This document shows positions 42,599 to 51,978 of a DNA stretch of 64,000 bases, one piece after another. Source of the DNA: Duganella sp. 1411. GTDB lineage: Bacteria > Pseudomonadota > Gammaproteobacteria > Burkholderiales > Burkholderiaceae_D. The notes beneath the pieces were generated by a model. It had not been told where the DNA came from, did not search any database, and saw nothing but the letters and a program-made list of their open reading frames with translations. The position numbers and the translations under genes are program-made. Within the stretch, counting starts at the first letter, position 1; each line of letters begins with the position of its first letter. The stretch spans positions 310,001 through 374,000 of the forward strand of contig NZ_JAFICD010000002.1 of the NCBI RefSeq assembly GCF_017833525.1, given 5' to 3'.

Positions 42599-43492
42599 TT
42601 AGAGATACTGCCCACCCGCCGGCTTTTTGACCGGAAGCGGTATCCACTCGGTCTCCCCCGGCACGTGGCCCATGCGCTGCGCCTCCCAATCCTCGCCGGC
42701 CTTGACGATGCGCTCCTTGCTCGACGAGACAAAATTCCACGACATGAACCGCCGCCCGTCCAACGGCTCGCCGCCGATCACGACGAAATGCGCCTCCGAC
42801 GTCGCCTTGACCCTCTGCCCGGCGCCGGCGTCGAGCAGCGCCATGCTGTTCTTCTCCAGCGGCGCGCCGTCGATCTCCAGCTCTCCGGCCACCGGATAAA
42901 TCGCCGCTTCCTCCGGCAGCCCGTCCAGGACCAGCTCCTGCCCCGCCTTCAACATCACATCCAGATACAAGGTGCGGCTGAATGTCTTGACCGGCGACGT
43001 TTTGCCGAACGCTGTGCCGATCAACACCCGCACCTTGGCGCCGTCCACGGTCAGCTCCGGAATATCCGCGGCAGGCGTGTGACAGAATCCCGGCTCGTCC
43101 TCCTCATGCGCCACCGGCAGCGCGGCCCACAGCTGCAAGCCGTGCGTGCGGTGCGGCTTGCCGACCAAATCCTTCGGCGTGCGCTCGGAGTGCACGATGC
43201 CGCGTCCGGCCGTCATCCAGTTGATCGCACCGGGCTCGATGCGCTGGAAGGTGCCGATGCTGTCGCGGTGATCCATCGCGCCTTCGAACAGGTAGGTCAC
43301 CGTGGCCAGGCCGATATGCGGATGCGGACGCACGTCATGGTCGGCGTCGAGCGGCACGTCGACCGGGCCGAAATGGTCGAAGAAGATGAACGGGCCGACC
43401 GCCTGCTTGATGGCGGACGGCAGATAGCGGCGTACGACGAAGCCGCCGCCCAGGTCTTTTTCATGGCCCTTCAGAAGATTGGAGATCGTCAT
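42599..43492 (-). CDS. Pirin-family protein
   Basis: A 297-aa bicupin of the pirin family: FFDHFGPVDV, RPHPHIGLATVTYLFEG with the metal-binding histidines, HRDSIGTFQRIEPG, and GRGIVHSE are diagnostic. Some pirins are quercetin dioxygenases or redox cofactors; the role here is open. It follows the OsmC gene by four bases. Confidence 0.87.
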   Translation of the reverse strand: MTISNLLKGHEKDLGGGFVVRRYLPSAIKQAVGPFIFFDHFGPVDVPLDADHDVRPHPHIGLATVTYLFEGAMDHRDSIGTFQRIEPGAINWMTAGRGIVHSERTPKDLVGKPHRTHGLQLWAALPVAHEEDEPGFCHTPAADIPELTVDGAKVRVLIGTAFGKTSPVKTFSRTLYLDVMLKAGQELVLDGLPEEAAIYPVAGELEIDGAPLEKNSMALLDAGAGQRVKATSEAHFVVIGGEPLDGRRFMSWNFVSSSKERIVKAGEDWEAQRMGHVPGETEWIPLPVKKPAGGQYL

Positions 43493-43496
43493 CGGC

Positions 43497-43895
43497 TTAT
43501 CCCAGAACGGTGGTGACTTCCGTGGTCACGGAGGTCATCAGTTTGTGGATCGGACATTTCTGCGCGGCCGCCAGCAGTTCCGCGCGCTGGGTGTCGGTCA
43601 GATTGCCCGTCAGGTGCAGCGTGGCGGCCAGGCGGTAGATGCCCTGGCGCTCTTCGCTGGCGTCGCGCTCCATGCTCACTTCCACATGTTCGAGCGGGAT
43701 GTTCTTGCGCTTGGCGAACCACACCACCGTGAGGGCCTTGCAGGCGCTCAGCGCCGCGTCGTACAGGTCGTGCGGCGACGGGCCGGCGTCGTTGCCGCCC
43801 TCCTCCACCGAGCCGTCGGTCGAGACGATGTGGTTGCGCACATGGACGATGTGCCGCATCGGCAGCGATTGATCGCGCAGTACTTTGATAGTCAT
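43497..43895 (-). CDS. OsmC/Ohr-family peroxiredoxin
   Basis: A 132-aa OsmC family protein with DAALSACKALTVVWFAKRK (resolving-site Cys) and AAQKCPIHKLM (second Cys), a pair that reduces organic hydroperoxides. The ATG at 43895 with AAGGAA upstream is chosen over a longer frame. It heads a small operon with the pirin gene, consistent with an oxidative or electrophile stress role. Confidence 0.85.
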   Translation of the reverse strand: MTIKVLRDQSLPMRHIVHVRNHIVSTDGSVEEGGNDAGPSPHDLYDAALSACKALTVVWFAKRKNIPLEHVEVSMERDASEERQGIYRLAATLHLTGNLTDTQRAELLAAAQKCPIHKLMTSVTTEVTTVLG

Positions 43896-43977
43896 TCCGT
43901 GTTCCTTGTGGGCGGTAGTCAGAACCCACAATTTACACCGTTTAGCGGACTTCCGCCTCCCCTGAACGGGGAAGCCG

Positions 43978-44322
43978 TCAAACCACTTTCTTGACGAATT
44001 CCGTCTTCAGGCTCATCGCGCCGAAGCCGTCGATCTTGCAGTCGATATCGTGGTCGCTGTCGACCAGGCGGATGTTCTTGACCTTGGTGCCGACTTTAAC
44101 GGTGCCGCCGCCGCCCTTGAGCTTCAAGTCCTTGATGACGGTGACGGTATCGCCGTCCTGCAGAATGTTCCCGACGGAGTCGCGGTAGACGCGCGCGCCT
44201 TCATCGGCGGCGTCGGCGGCGGTCGCGCTCCACTCGTGCGCGCATTCCGGGCACACCAGCTGGGTGCCATCTTCGTAGGTGAATTCGGAATTGCATTTCG
44301 GGCATGGGGGCAAAGCGCTCAT
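43978..44322 (-). CDS. PhnA/YjdM-like zinc-ribbon protein
   Basis: A 114-aa protein with an N-terminal zinc ribbon ([21 protein letters not shown]) and a C-terminal SH3-like domain ([19 protein letters not shown] ... [16 protein letters not shown]). It matches the PhnA/YjdM family, named for alkylphosphonate utilisation although the role is unclear. The ATG at 44322 begins [10 protein letters not shown]; the frame upstream is not needed. Confidence 0.87.
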   Translation of the reverse strand: MSALPPCPKCNSEFTYEDGTQLVCPECAHEWSATAADAADEGARVYRDSVGNILQDGDTVTVIKDLKLKGGGGTVKVGTKVKNIRLVDSDHDIDCKIDGFGAMSLKTEFVKKVV

Positions 44323-44380
44323 CGTGGGTCCTGGTGGTTGTACGGCAAAGAAGGCGGCAGTATACACCCGCCGCCAGCCG

Positions 44381-46702
44381 TTAGACTAGTTTGCGGGCGA
44401 CCCGGAAGCCGACGATGTCGTTGGCCAGCACCGCCGAGAAGCCGTTGCGCACCGATGACCGCAGGTAGCGCGGGTTGTACAGCCACGAGCCGCCGCGTAG
44501 TATGCGGCGCACCGGATCGCCGCCCTCCTCCCACGCGCTGCCGTCGACCGGCGCGCCGACGTAGCTGTCGTGGACCACGTCCTGGGTCCACTCCCACACA
44601 TTGCCGTGCATGTCGAACAAGCCCCAGGGATTGGGCGGGAAGGTGCCGGCCTTGCTGGTGCCCTGGCGGAAGGCGCCGCGCGCGCTGCCGTTGTAAGTGT
44701 AGTTGCCGTCGTAGTTGGCCTGGTCGGTGGTGATGCTGTCGCCGAAGCTGAACGCGGTCTTGGTGCCGGCGCGGCAGGCGTACTCCCACTCCGCCTCGCT
44801 CGGCAAACGGTAGGTCTGGCCGGTTTTCTCCGACAGCCAGCGCAGATACAACTGCACGTCCATCCAACTGACGCCGATCACCGGATGATCGTCGTCCTGG
44901 GCGAAACCGGGCGCGCGCCAATCGGTGTCCGATTGCGATTCCCACCCGGTGGCGCGGACGAACTGGCGCCACTGCCCCACCGTCACCGGAAAGCGGCCCA
45001 TCGCGATCGGCTGTTCGATGCCGACCCAGTGCTGGGGCGTCTCGCGGTCCAGCCAGTTTTTCTGCGCGCCGGCCTTGATGGCGACCGCGTGTTCGTGCTC
45101 GTGGGACCCCATCTGAAAGCGGCCAGTGGGAATCAGCACCAGATCGGGGCCGACACCGGTGCCGTCGATGAAGCGGTCGCGCAGCACGCCGCTGGCGTCG
45201 GCCACCGGGCTGCCCGCCGTCGGCATCAACGCGGCCAGTTCCGCCGCGTTGCGTTCGGCCAGCTGCTTGCGGTGGCGTTCCTGCTCCGCGCGATAGGCCG
45301 CTTCCGCCTTCAGCTGCGCGGCCTTGCGCTGCTGCTCCTCGCGCTCGTCGCGGGCTTTTTTGGCGTCGGCGTCGCGACGCGCCTGCAGCTGCTCGCGCAA
45401 GGTTTGCTTGCGCGCCTGCGCGGCCGCTTCCGCCTCGGCGCGCTGTTTCGCCTCCAGCGCGCGGCGCTGCTGGTCGAGCCGCACTTTCTCCAGCGCCGCA
45501 GCCTTGGCCTCGGCCTCGCGGCGCGCGGCCAGTTCCGCCGCCTGCGCCTGGCGCTTCTGTTCCGTCAGGCGGGCCTGCTCGGCCTGCGCCGCCAGCTCCT
45601 TCTTGCGTAGCTGTTCGCGCTCGAGCCGCTCCTGCCGCTCTTTTTCCTGCTGCGCCGCCCGCAATTGCTCTTGCGCGGCCAGTTCCTCGTCGGTCGGCCC
45701 GGCGGCCCGGCGCAACTGCGCCAGCAGCTCGTTGACCGACGCCGGGCGCCGCTCCTGCTGATAGGCGAAGCCGCTTTGCAGCACCTGCCACTGCCGCTCG
45801 TTCACTCCCTGCGGCGGCGATGGATGGAAGTCGGCGGGACGCATGTCGTCGAACGGCATGCGCCCTTCCAGCAGCTGGTAGATCATCACGGCCACCGCGT
45901 ACACGTCGAGCTTGGGCGCGGGCTGGCGTTGATGGGTTCCGGCCTCCGGCGCGCGATAGCCGGCGGTGCCGGCGTTGGGCGTTTGCAAACCGAGGCTGCT
46001 GCCAGCGCTGCGCGCGCGCGAGGCGATGCCGAAATCGAGCAGTTTGATTTCGCCGCGCTGGGTCAGGAAGACGTTGCCGGGTTTGATGTCGCGGTGGACC
46101 AGCTTGTGCTTTTCCCATGCGTACTGCAGCGCCTCGCCGACCGGCGACAGCAGCTTGAACACCGCCTCCAGCGGCAGCGGCCCTTGCGCGGCCAGGTAGG
46201 CATCCAGATCCTGGCCTTCCAGGTACTCCATGATGATGAAATAGCTGGAGGTGGCCGGATCCTGCGCCCACTCGTAGACGCGGACGATATTTTCGTGCGC
46301 CAGCTTGCGCGCCTGCGTGGCTTCCTCGATCAGCAGCTTGGCGTGGGTCGCGCTTTGGGTCAGCTGCGGCGGCAGGATTTTGAGCGCCACCATTTCGCTG
46401 TGGCCCAGCTCCGCGTGCGTGGCCAGGTCGGTGGCCTGCCACACCTGCCCCATGCCGCCCATGCCGATCAGGCGCTCGAGCCGGTAGCGCCGGTTCTGCG
46501 GGCCGATCTCCTGGCCGGACATCAGGCCCAGCTCCGTGCCCTGGCGTACCGGCATCTGGACGGGCGTGACGCTGCCTCCCGGCGGCGCGTACTCCGCATC
46601 CAGGATGGCGTTCTTGCGACGGTCGAACTCTTGGAGGCTCAACAAACCGTCATCGTGTAAGGCCCGCAGTTCGCGGATCTTGTCTCTTGCCGTTTGCATC
46701 AT
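44381..46702 (-). CDS. SHOCT-kinase-coiled-coil-SUMF1 fusion protein
   Basis: A 773-aa protein. Residues 6-36 look like a SHOCT domain ([18 protein letters not shown]). A Hanks kinase follows (about 72-330) with [27 protein letters not shown] and LDFGIAS, all intact. An Arg/Glu/Ala-rich coiled coil spans about 340-510. The C-terminal SUMF1/FGE-type domain has [35 protein letters not shown] and [15 protein letters not shown], but no Cys at the end, so it should not form formylglycine. It is the last gene of the minus-strand arm and pairs with the PP2C. Confidence 0.85.
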   Translation of the reverse strand: MMQTARDKIRELRALHDDGLLSLQEFDRRKNAILDAEYAPPGGSVTPVQMPVRQGTELGLMSGQEIGPQNRRYRLERLIGMGGMGQVWQATDLATHAELGHSEMVALKILPPQLTQSATHAKLLIEEATQARKLAHENIVRVYEWAQDPATSSYFIIMEYLEGQDLDAYLAAQGPLPLEAVFKLLSPVGEALQYAWEKHKLVHRDIKPGNVFLTQRGEIKLLDFGIASRARSAGSSLGLQTPNAGTAGYRAPEAGTHQRQPAPKLDVYAVAVMIYQLLEGRMPFDDMRPADFHPSPPQGVNERQWQVLQSGFAYQQERRPASVNELLAQLRRAAGPTDEELAAQEQLRAAQQEKERQERLEREQLRKKELAAQAEQARLTEQKRQAQAAELAARREAEAKAAALEKVRLDQQRRALEAKQRAEAEAAAQARKQTLREQLQARRDADAKKARDEREEQQRKAAQLKAEAAYRAEQERHRKQLAERNAAELAALMPTAGSPVADASGVLRDRFIDGTGVGPDLVLIPTGRFQMGSHEHEHAVAIKAGAQKNWLDRETPQHWVGIEQPIAMGRFPVTVGQWRQFVRATGWESQSDTDWRAPGFAQDDDHPVIGVSWMDVQLYLRWLSEKTGQTYRLPSEAEWEYACRAGTKTAFSFGDSITTDQANYDGNYTYNGSARGAFRQGTSKAGTFPPNPWGLFDMHGNVWEWTQDVVHDSYVGAPVDGSAWEEGGDPVRRILRGGSWLYNPRYLRSSVRNGFSAVLANDIVGFRVARKLV

Positions 46703-46763
46703 TGACTGAAGTGTAACCGTTCCTGCTGTTTGGCGTTTGCGTCCAGGGCCGCTGGCGGCTCTT

Positions 46764-46800
46764 GGCGGATTACGGCGTGCCGCCTAATCCGCCCTACGTG
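46764..46800. repeat. REP-like palindrome, copy 3 (single)
   Basis: GGCGGATTACGGCGTGCCGC followed by CTAATCCGCCCTACGTG, the same unit as in the pairs at 28.9 and 42.5 kb. It separates the SPFH gene from the kinase-SUMF1 gene. Confidence 0.75.
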
Positions 46801-46837
46801 TTTCCGGTGTTTTTTCCGGTGTTCGTTCCGATGTTTT

Positions 46838-49108
46838 TTAAGTTAGGGGGACGCCGCATTGGGCGCAGAACTTGTCGTGCGGGTGGTCTATCCGCGTCGG
46901 GTGGCCGTTGACGCAGTAGCCCACGCTTTTCGGCGTGGCCGGCAGCGGCACGCCGGCGCGGGCGACGCCAATGCCCAACTGGCTCTGCGTGTTGAGCGCG
47001 CTGGCGCTGGCCGCGTTCTGCACGTTGAGCAGGTCGAGCTGGTGGCGGCGGTCCTTGTCCAGTTCCGCGTCGCGGTGCGCGCGCTCCTCGAGCACCCGCT
47101 CGTAGGCCTGCTGCGACGCCTCGGCCGGCGTCATGCCATGTTCGGCCGCCACCACCTGCGCCAGCGCCTGTATCTGCTCGGCCGACATGCCGCCCTGGAT
47201 CTGCATCTTCATGATCTGCGACAGCGCTTGCGCGTTCGGCTCGGCGGCGGTGGCCACTTTGCCGGTGTCGCTCAAGCCGCCGATGGTTTCGATGCGCTTG
47301 ATCTCGTGCGATTGCTGCGCCAGCAGCACGTCGTACTCGCCCTTCCAGCGCGCGAACTTCTCCTCCCGCTCGTGCTCCAGCTTTTTCAACTCACGCTGCC
47401 AATCGGCCTCGCGCTCCTTTTGCTTGAGTATCTGGCGCTGCTCGTCGACCGCCAACTGATCCAACAACGCCTGCTTGCTGTTGGCCTGGTTCTGGCGCGC
47501 ATGGATGCCGTCCGCCTCGATCGTGCGCAGCAGCTTTTCGTACTGGGCGATGGAGTCGGCTTGCGCGCCGGCGCGCTTGAGCTCCTCGATCTTCTGGTTG
47601 ATCTCGGCCACCTGCACGGCGTTGGCGGCGTCCTTGACGGCGTCGCCGCGCAGCAGCTCGCGCTGGCGCGCCAACGCCAGTTGATCCTCCCATTCCTGCA
47701 CCCGCTCGGCCTCGCGGCGGCGCGCGGCGGCGGCCAGCGTCAGGCCCTGGATGCGCGCGTCGTGGGCCTCGGACTCCACTTGCAGCTCGCGCGCCTTCTC
47801 GTCCTTTTCGCGCTGGCGCAACGCGGCCAGTTCGTTGCGGCGGTGCGATTCGTCCTCGATCAATAAGGCCTGCGCGATCTGGTTTTCGATCGCCTGCTGG
47901 CGCAACTGATGCGACAAGCGCTGCTGCGCCAATTGACGCTGCTCGGCGGCGGTTTGCTGCAGCACTTCGAGCTCGGTGCGCATCTTGATCTGCGCCAGTT
48001 GGCGCACATGCTCCCAGTCGGCCTGCTCGCCGGCGCGGTGCGATTTGTTCTTGGCCAGTTCGTGTTCCAGGTCGGCGAGGACGGTGCCGGCGCCCTTGTC
48101 CAGCGCCACCTTGCGGGTCTTCGATTCCATGACGCGGCTGTAGAGTTCAACCTCGCGCGCGCGCAGCGACTGTATGCGCTCGCTCTCCTTGAGCGTCAGT
48201 TCGGCCTTGTTCACGCTGGCGTCCTGGCGCAGTTCCGCGCGGCGGAAGTCGGAGCGCATCTTCTGCTCCTCGCGCCAGATCGCCTGCCACTCCTCCTCGT
48301 CGTAGATCTGGTCGAGCTGTTTGACGTGTTCGAGCTGCACGTGGCGCTCGTCGGCCACCAGCCACAGGGTGCCGATGCGCTCGCGGTTGTGGTCGAATTT
48401 ATCGTGGCGCAGCGCCGCCGTCTCGACCCGCTCCACCGCCAGGCCATACGCGGCCAGCCGCAGTTTGAGCGCGGCCTGCAGACGCTCGTCGAGCTGCGGC
48501 CGCAGGTCGGCGTTGTGCGCCATGTCGCGTATCGATCGGCCGCCGACGAATTCGGCCGCCAGCTGGCGCACCGACGGCCCCAGCAACTCGCGCAGATGCA
48601 GCGTGCTGACGACGCCCGGCACGGTCATGAAGTGCTGCGCGAAGGCCGGCACGTTTTCGATGCGGATGGCGACGGTGAAGCGCGCCGATATCTTGAGGTG
48701 CTCGGCCGTCTGCAGGTCGCTGAACGAAAACTCGACCGGCAGCGGCGCGCTGCGGGTGATCAGGATTTCGGCGTTCTGGTTGCGCAGCAGGTGATTGAGG
48801 CGGGTGAAGAAGCCTTCGATCTCGTACTCGCCCTGTGGCACTTCGGTGGCTTTGTCGGCCTGCAGGATGTAGGCGCGCGAGGTGGCCGGCACGCGCAGCG
48901 TTTTGGTGAAGATGCCGGACAAGGCGCTGACGCCGAAATAAACGGCCAGCTCGTCGTCGCCGGGTATCCAGCGGTTGTCGCGCAGGACAGGCTCGTTGCG
49001 CGGCGCGCCCAAGGTCAAACCGCAATGCTTGCAGTAGCCCGACTGGTCGTCGTTTTTGTGCTCGCACCGCGGGCATTTAACGCCGCCAAAACCAAACATT
49101 TGGAACAT
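46838..49108 (-). CDS. SPFH/band-7-like protein with zinc ribbons at both ends
   Basis: A 756-aa protein. An N-terminal zinc ribbon (CPRCEHKNDDQSGYCKHCG, residues 12-30) is followed by an SPFH-like region (about 60-250) and a long Gln/Glu/Arg coiled coil (about 270-600), ending in a second Cys/His site (YCVNGHPTRIDHPHDKFCAQCG). It has no signal peptide. SPFH proteins scaffold membranes and proteases. GGAG is correctly placed before the ATG at 49108. The Lon-like gene lies 99 bases upstream in the same strand, suggesting a scaffold-protease pair. Confidence 0.78.
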   Translation of the reverse strand: MFQMFGFGGVKCPRCEHKNDDQSGYCKHCGLTLGAPRNEPVLRDNRWIPGDDELAVYFGVSALSGIFTKTLRVPATSRAYILQADKATEVPQGEYEIEGFFTRLNHLLRNQNAEILITRSAPLPVEFSFSDLQTAEHLKISARFTVAIRIENVPAFAQHFMTVPGVVSTLHLRELLGPSVRQLAAEFVGGRSIRDMAHNADLRPQLDERLQAALKLRLAAYGLAVERVETAALRHDKFDHNRERIGTLWLVADERHVQLEHVKQLDQIYDEEEWQAIWREEQKMRSDFRRAELRQDASVNKAELTLKESERIQSLRAREVELYSRVMESKTRKVALDKGAGTVLADLEHELAKNKSHRAGEQADWEHVRQLAQIKMRTELEVLQQTAAEQRQLAQQRLSHQLRQQAIENQIAQALLIEDESHRRNELAALRQREKDEKARELQVESEAHDARIQGLTLAAAARRREAERVQEWEDQLALARQRELLRGDAVKDAANAVQVAEINQKIEELKRAGAQADSIAQYEKLLRTIEADGIHARQNQANSKQALLDQLAVDEQRQILKQKEREADWQRELKKLEHEREEKFARWKGEYDVLLAQQSHEIKRIETIGGLSDTGKVATAAEPNAQALSQIMKMQIQGGMSAEQIQALAQVVAAEHGMTPAEASQQAYERVLEERAHRDAELDKDRRHQLDLLNVQNAASASALNTQSQLGIGVARAGVPLPATPKSVGYCVNGHPTRIDHPHDKFCAQCGVPLT

Positions 49109-49207
49109 GTCAGACTCCTTCTTCGATTCATCTTCCGTGCCGCCCTGTCATCCGCCGATTTTAGCAGGGCAAGCCGGTTTCATTCTTGCGCACGATTCAG
49201 CCTTGGC

Positions 49208-50278
49208 TTAAATCATGCCAATCCGGTCTATACAGGCCAAGGTAGCGCCTTTTTGGCGCAATTCGGCCCCGAATCCCGCTGGCAGCCCCTCTTCCCACGC
49301 CTTGGGCAGCAGCACCCGGTCGCCGGCCTGCACTTGCCTTAGTATTAACTCCAGTTTCGGTTCGCGTCCTTCCACGGTGTCGACCCGGCCGGCGTGCCAG
49401 GCGCTCGAGCAGCCGGTGGCGATGACGCGCCCGCGCGGCACGAACTCGCGCCCGCGCGCCAGGCGGTCGGCCATCACCAGCGCCAGTTGGTAGGAGCCGC
49501 CCTGGAAGCGTGGCTGGCCAAAGCGCACCACGCTGCGCCAGCGGCCCAGCCCCTTGCCGTCGAAATGGCGCGCTCCGGCCAGCGTCTGGCGGATATCCTG
49601 CTGCGCGCTCAGGTCCAGTCCCGGGGCGGCGATGGTGTCCTCCTCGCCGTTGGCGGCGGCGGTGTATGTGGCGTCGGCCGAGGTGCCGATGGCCGCCGGC
49701 TCGCCGTCGAGCGGGAACACGCTGACTTCGACCCACGCCAGTTCGTCGTTGATGCCACCGCTGTGCAGCGGGAACCACGCGCGCACTGTCGACACGGCGG
49801 CCGACGGGTCGGCGTGGCCGGTCAACGCGCCCAGGTGGGTGACTTGCATCGTGCCGACGGTGGCGCAGCCACCGTCGGCACGGCCGGATATCCGGCCGAG
49901 GTGCCAGCTGTCGGACCAGCCATGGGCGACGGTTTGCACACCCGCCACCGGCTGGAACAGGCCACGCACGGCGCGGTCGGCCAGCACCGCCGCCAGCTCC
50001 CAGTCGCGCTCCGCGCCGGACGGCGCGATGTCCATGCTGAGGACGACCTGATCGCGGCTGTCGAAACGCGCCTCGGTGTGGCGCGCCAGCCGCACCACCT
50101 CCTGCATACGTTCGGCGATCGCCGGCGCGCCGGGCACGCCGCATTTGACCTCGGCGCGGTTGGCGCGCGGACGGCGGCTGGCGGTGATGGTGAGGACGCG
50201 GCCGTCGGCCAGTATGCTGCGGCACTCGGCGATGGCCGGCGTGGCGGTGATGGACAGTCCGGGCACAAGAATACTCAT
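49208..50278 (-). CDS. Lon-like protein with putative Ser/Lys dyad
   Basis: A 356-aa protein. The last 110 residues align with the Lon S16 protease core: GGSYQLALVMADRLARGRE corresponds to the Ser-containing segment (Ser262), VPRGRVIATGCSSAWHAGRV to the GEI.L.G.V.PIGG part, EPKLELIL to the Lys-containing segment (Lys308), and AGDRVLLPKAWEE to the following strand. The Ser-Lys spacing is 46 residues, close to Lon. No ATPase is present; the N-terminal 240 aa are beta-rich and unknown. The start overlaps the upstream gene (ATGA). Confidence 0.55.
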   Translation of the reverse strand: MSILVPGLSITATPAIAECRSILADGRVLTITASRRPRANRAEVKCGVPGAPAIAERMQEVVRLARHTEARFDSRDQVVLSMDIAPSGAERDWELAAVLADRAVRGLFQPVAGVQTVAHGWSDSWHLGRISGRADGGCATVGTMQVTHLGALTGHADPSAAVSTVRAWFPLHSGGINDELAWVEVSVFPLDGEPAAIGTSADATYTAAANGEEDTIAAPGLDLSAQQDIRQTLAGARHFDGKGLGRWRSVVRFGQPRFQGGSYQLALVMADRLARGREFVPRGRVIATGCSSAWHAGRVDTVEGREPKLELILRQVQAGDRVLLPKAWEEGLPAGFGAELRQKGATLACIDRIGMI

Positions 50279-51369
50279 AGAGTTGGCTCCGCACGTTCCG
50301 CGCGCGGCGCGCGGCGCAGCGACAGGCCGGTTTCGAGGTTGGCGCAGATGCGGTCCGCCTCCTCCAACAGCGGCGGCCATTGTTCGTGTCCGGCCAGTTG
50401 CAGGCGCGCCAGCAGCGACCACGCCTCATCGAGCGCGTCGCGGGCGACCAGGGTTTGGCGGCTGCGGCGATCCTGTTCTTCCGCTGTCAGCGGCTGGTCC
50501 GGCGCGGCCCAGGCCAGGGCCGGCATGGTGGTGACGTTCAAACTGGCCATGTTAAGACGCAGCAGCAAGGCCTGGTGGCGCTCGAAGACCGGCAGGCCCT
50601 CCGGCAGCTGCAGCAATCGCAGTTCGCGGCTCACCGCCGGCAACTCCAGGAACAGCCGGCGCAAGGCTTGCGCGTCGCGCTGCGCGGCGGACGGCGACGG
50701 TAGTTCGGCGGGCGGCGGGGCGGCGGTCGCCGCGGACGGGGATTCGTCCAGCACGTGGACCACGTCCGGAATCGATGGCGCGGCTTCCTGCGCGCGCCTG
50801 GCGCGGGCTTTGAGGATATCGGCGAAGTCGATTTGTTCGCCCAGATCGACCGGCACGCAATCGTCGACGGTCACGCCGTAACGGGTGTACATCAGCTGAT
50901 TGACGCCGGCGCGAAACGCATGCCACTCGTCCAGCGAGGTGCACGGCGGCAGATCCAGCGCTCCCTGCGCGAGCTCCGCCTGCAACGCCGTTTCAACCGA
51001 CGCGCCGAAACCGGCCAGTTGGAGGCGGCCCGACGTCTCACTGTACAGATACAGGTCGAAGCGCTGCTGCGTCACGCGCGGATTGTCCGCGTCGACCACA
51101 AAGCGCAAGCGCAGGCCCAACTCGGGCGCGGCGGCGAAGGGGATCAAGTCCACCGTGTAAGGCCCGGGATGAAAACAGAACGCCGATTCGCCCTGCTCGC
51201 ACGCCACCCTGCCGGGCGCCGCGCGCCGCGCGTGGCCGGCCGCGTTGAAGACCACCACCGTGCTGTCGGCCGGGGCGACATCGCCGTCGTCGAGCCGCAG
51301 CGCGATCAGGCTCCCGCCCAGGCCACTGGTATCGGTGGTCTGTTTGCGGCGCCGTTTGAACAAAGCCAT
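50275..51369 (-). CDS. Unknown cluster protein with SPFH-like N-terminus
   Basis: A 364-aa protein starting MALFKRRRKQ. The N-terminal 190 aa (HPGPYTVDLIPFAAAPELGL, then DWHAF-like EWHAFRAGVNQLMYTRYGVT) look beta/alpha mixed and faintly SPFH-like; a Pro-rich linker and a helical C-terminus follow. I do not recognise a catalytic motif. It is coupled to the Lon-like gene downstream and three bases from the gene upstream. Confidence 0.6.
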   Translation of the reverse strand: MALFKRRRKQTTDTSGLGGSLIALRLDDGDVAPADSTVVVFNAAGHARRAAPGRVACEQGESAFCFHPGPYTVDLIPFAAAPELGLRLRFVVDADNPRVTQQRFDLYLYSETSGRLQLAGFGASVETALQAELAQGALDLPPCTSLDEWHAFRAGVNQLMYTRYGVTVDDCVPVDLGEQIDFADILKARARRAQEAAPSIPDVVHVLDESPSAATAAPPPAELPSPSAAQRDAQALRRLFLELPAVSRELRLLQLPEGLPVFERHQALLLRLNMASLNVTTMPALAWAAPDQPLTAEEQDRRSRQTLVARDALDEAWSLLARLQLAGHEQWPPLLEEADRICANLETGLSLRRAPRAERAEPTL

Positions 51370-51372
51370 GAT

Positions 51373-51978
51373 CTACGGAGCGACCGGTTCGACGGCGAAG
51401 CGGGCGCCGTACATCTGGAAATGCGGTCCCGGCTCGGTGTCGAACGGCCACGCGCGTTCGCACTCGCCGTCGGCGTCGAGCCGGCCTTGCAGCACGATGG
51501 CGCCACCGCCGTCGATCACCCGCAACAGCGGCTGTTCGCTCAGCAGCCGCGCGGCGAAAGGCGCTTGCGCCGACAGCGACAGGATCACCTGCCAGCCACC
51601 GTCCCGCGGCAGAAAGTGCAGCGTCCAGTAGTTGTCGTCGGTGACCATCGTTTCCAGCGTCACCGCGCTGGAAGCGGCGCGCAGCATGCCCGCGCTACCG
51701 CTCCACCGGGCGTCGTTGGCCGCCGCTGCGGGCGCCGCGCTGCGTGCCAGCGACAGGTGACGGAAACGGCGCAGCGTCAGCGGCGACGAGGCCAGCGCGT
51801 GGCGCTCGTTCGGCGTCAGCACCCGGCTGCCGTCGAGCGCCGCCAGCAGCGTGGCGTCGGCCAGCATCAGCCGGTCGCCGGGCACGGCGCGGGCCAGCAA
51901 CGCGCGCTCGCGCAGCCGCGCGTCCAGCGCCTTGGCGTCCTGCTCATCTTGTGCTGAATTCAATTCGTTCTCCTTCAT
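51373..51978 (-). CDS. Unknown small cluster protein
   Basis: A 201-aa protein with a charged helical N-terminus (NSAQDEQDAKALDARLRE) and a beta-rich C-terminal part (DDNYWTLHFLPRDGGWQVIL). No signal peptide or membrane segment. No family is recognised. It overlaps the preceding gene by four bases (ATGA) and precedes the next by three, so it is inside the operon. Confidence 0.6.
   Translation of the reverse strand: MKENELNSAQDEQDAKALDARLRERALLARAVPGDRLMLADATLLAALDGSRVLTPNERHALASSPLTLRRFRHLSLARSAAPAAAANDARWSGSAGMLRAASSAVTLETMVTDDNYWTLHFLPRDGGWQVILSLSAQAPFAARLLSEQPLLRVIDGGGAIVLQGRLDADGECERAWPFDTEPGPHFQMYGARFAVEPVAP

Noticed and set aside
44381..46702. SUMF1 domain as evidence of a formylglycine sulfatase system
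   Set aside because: No Cys at the FGE catalytic position and no sulfatase gene in the window.
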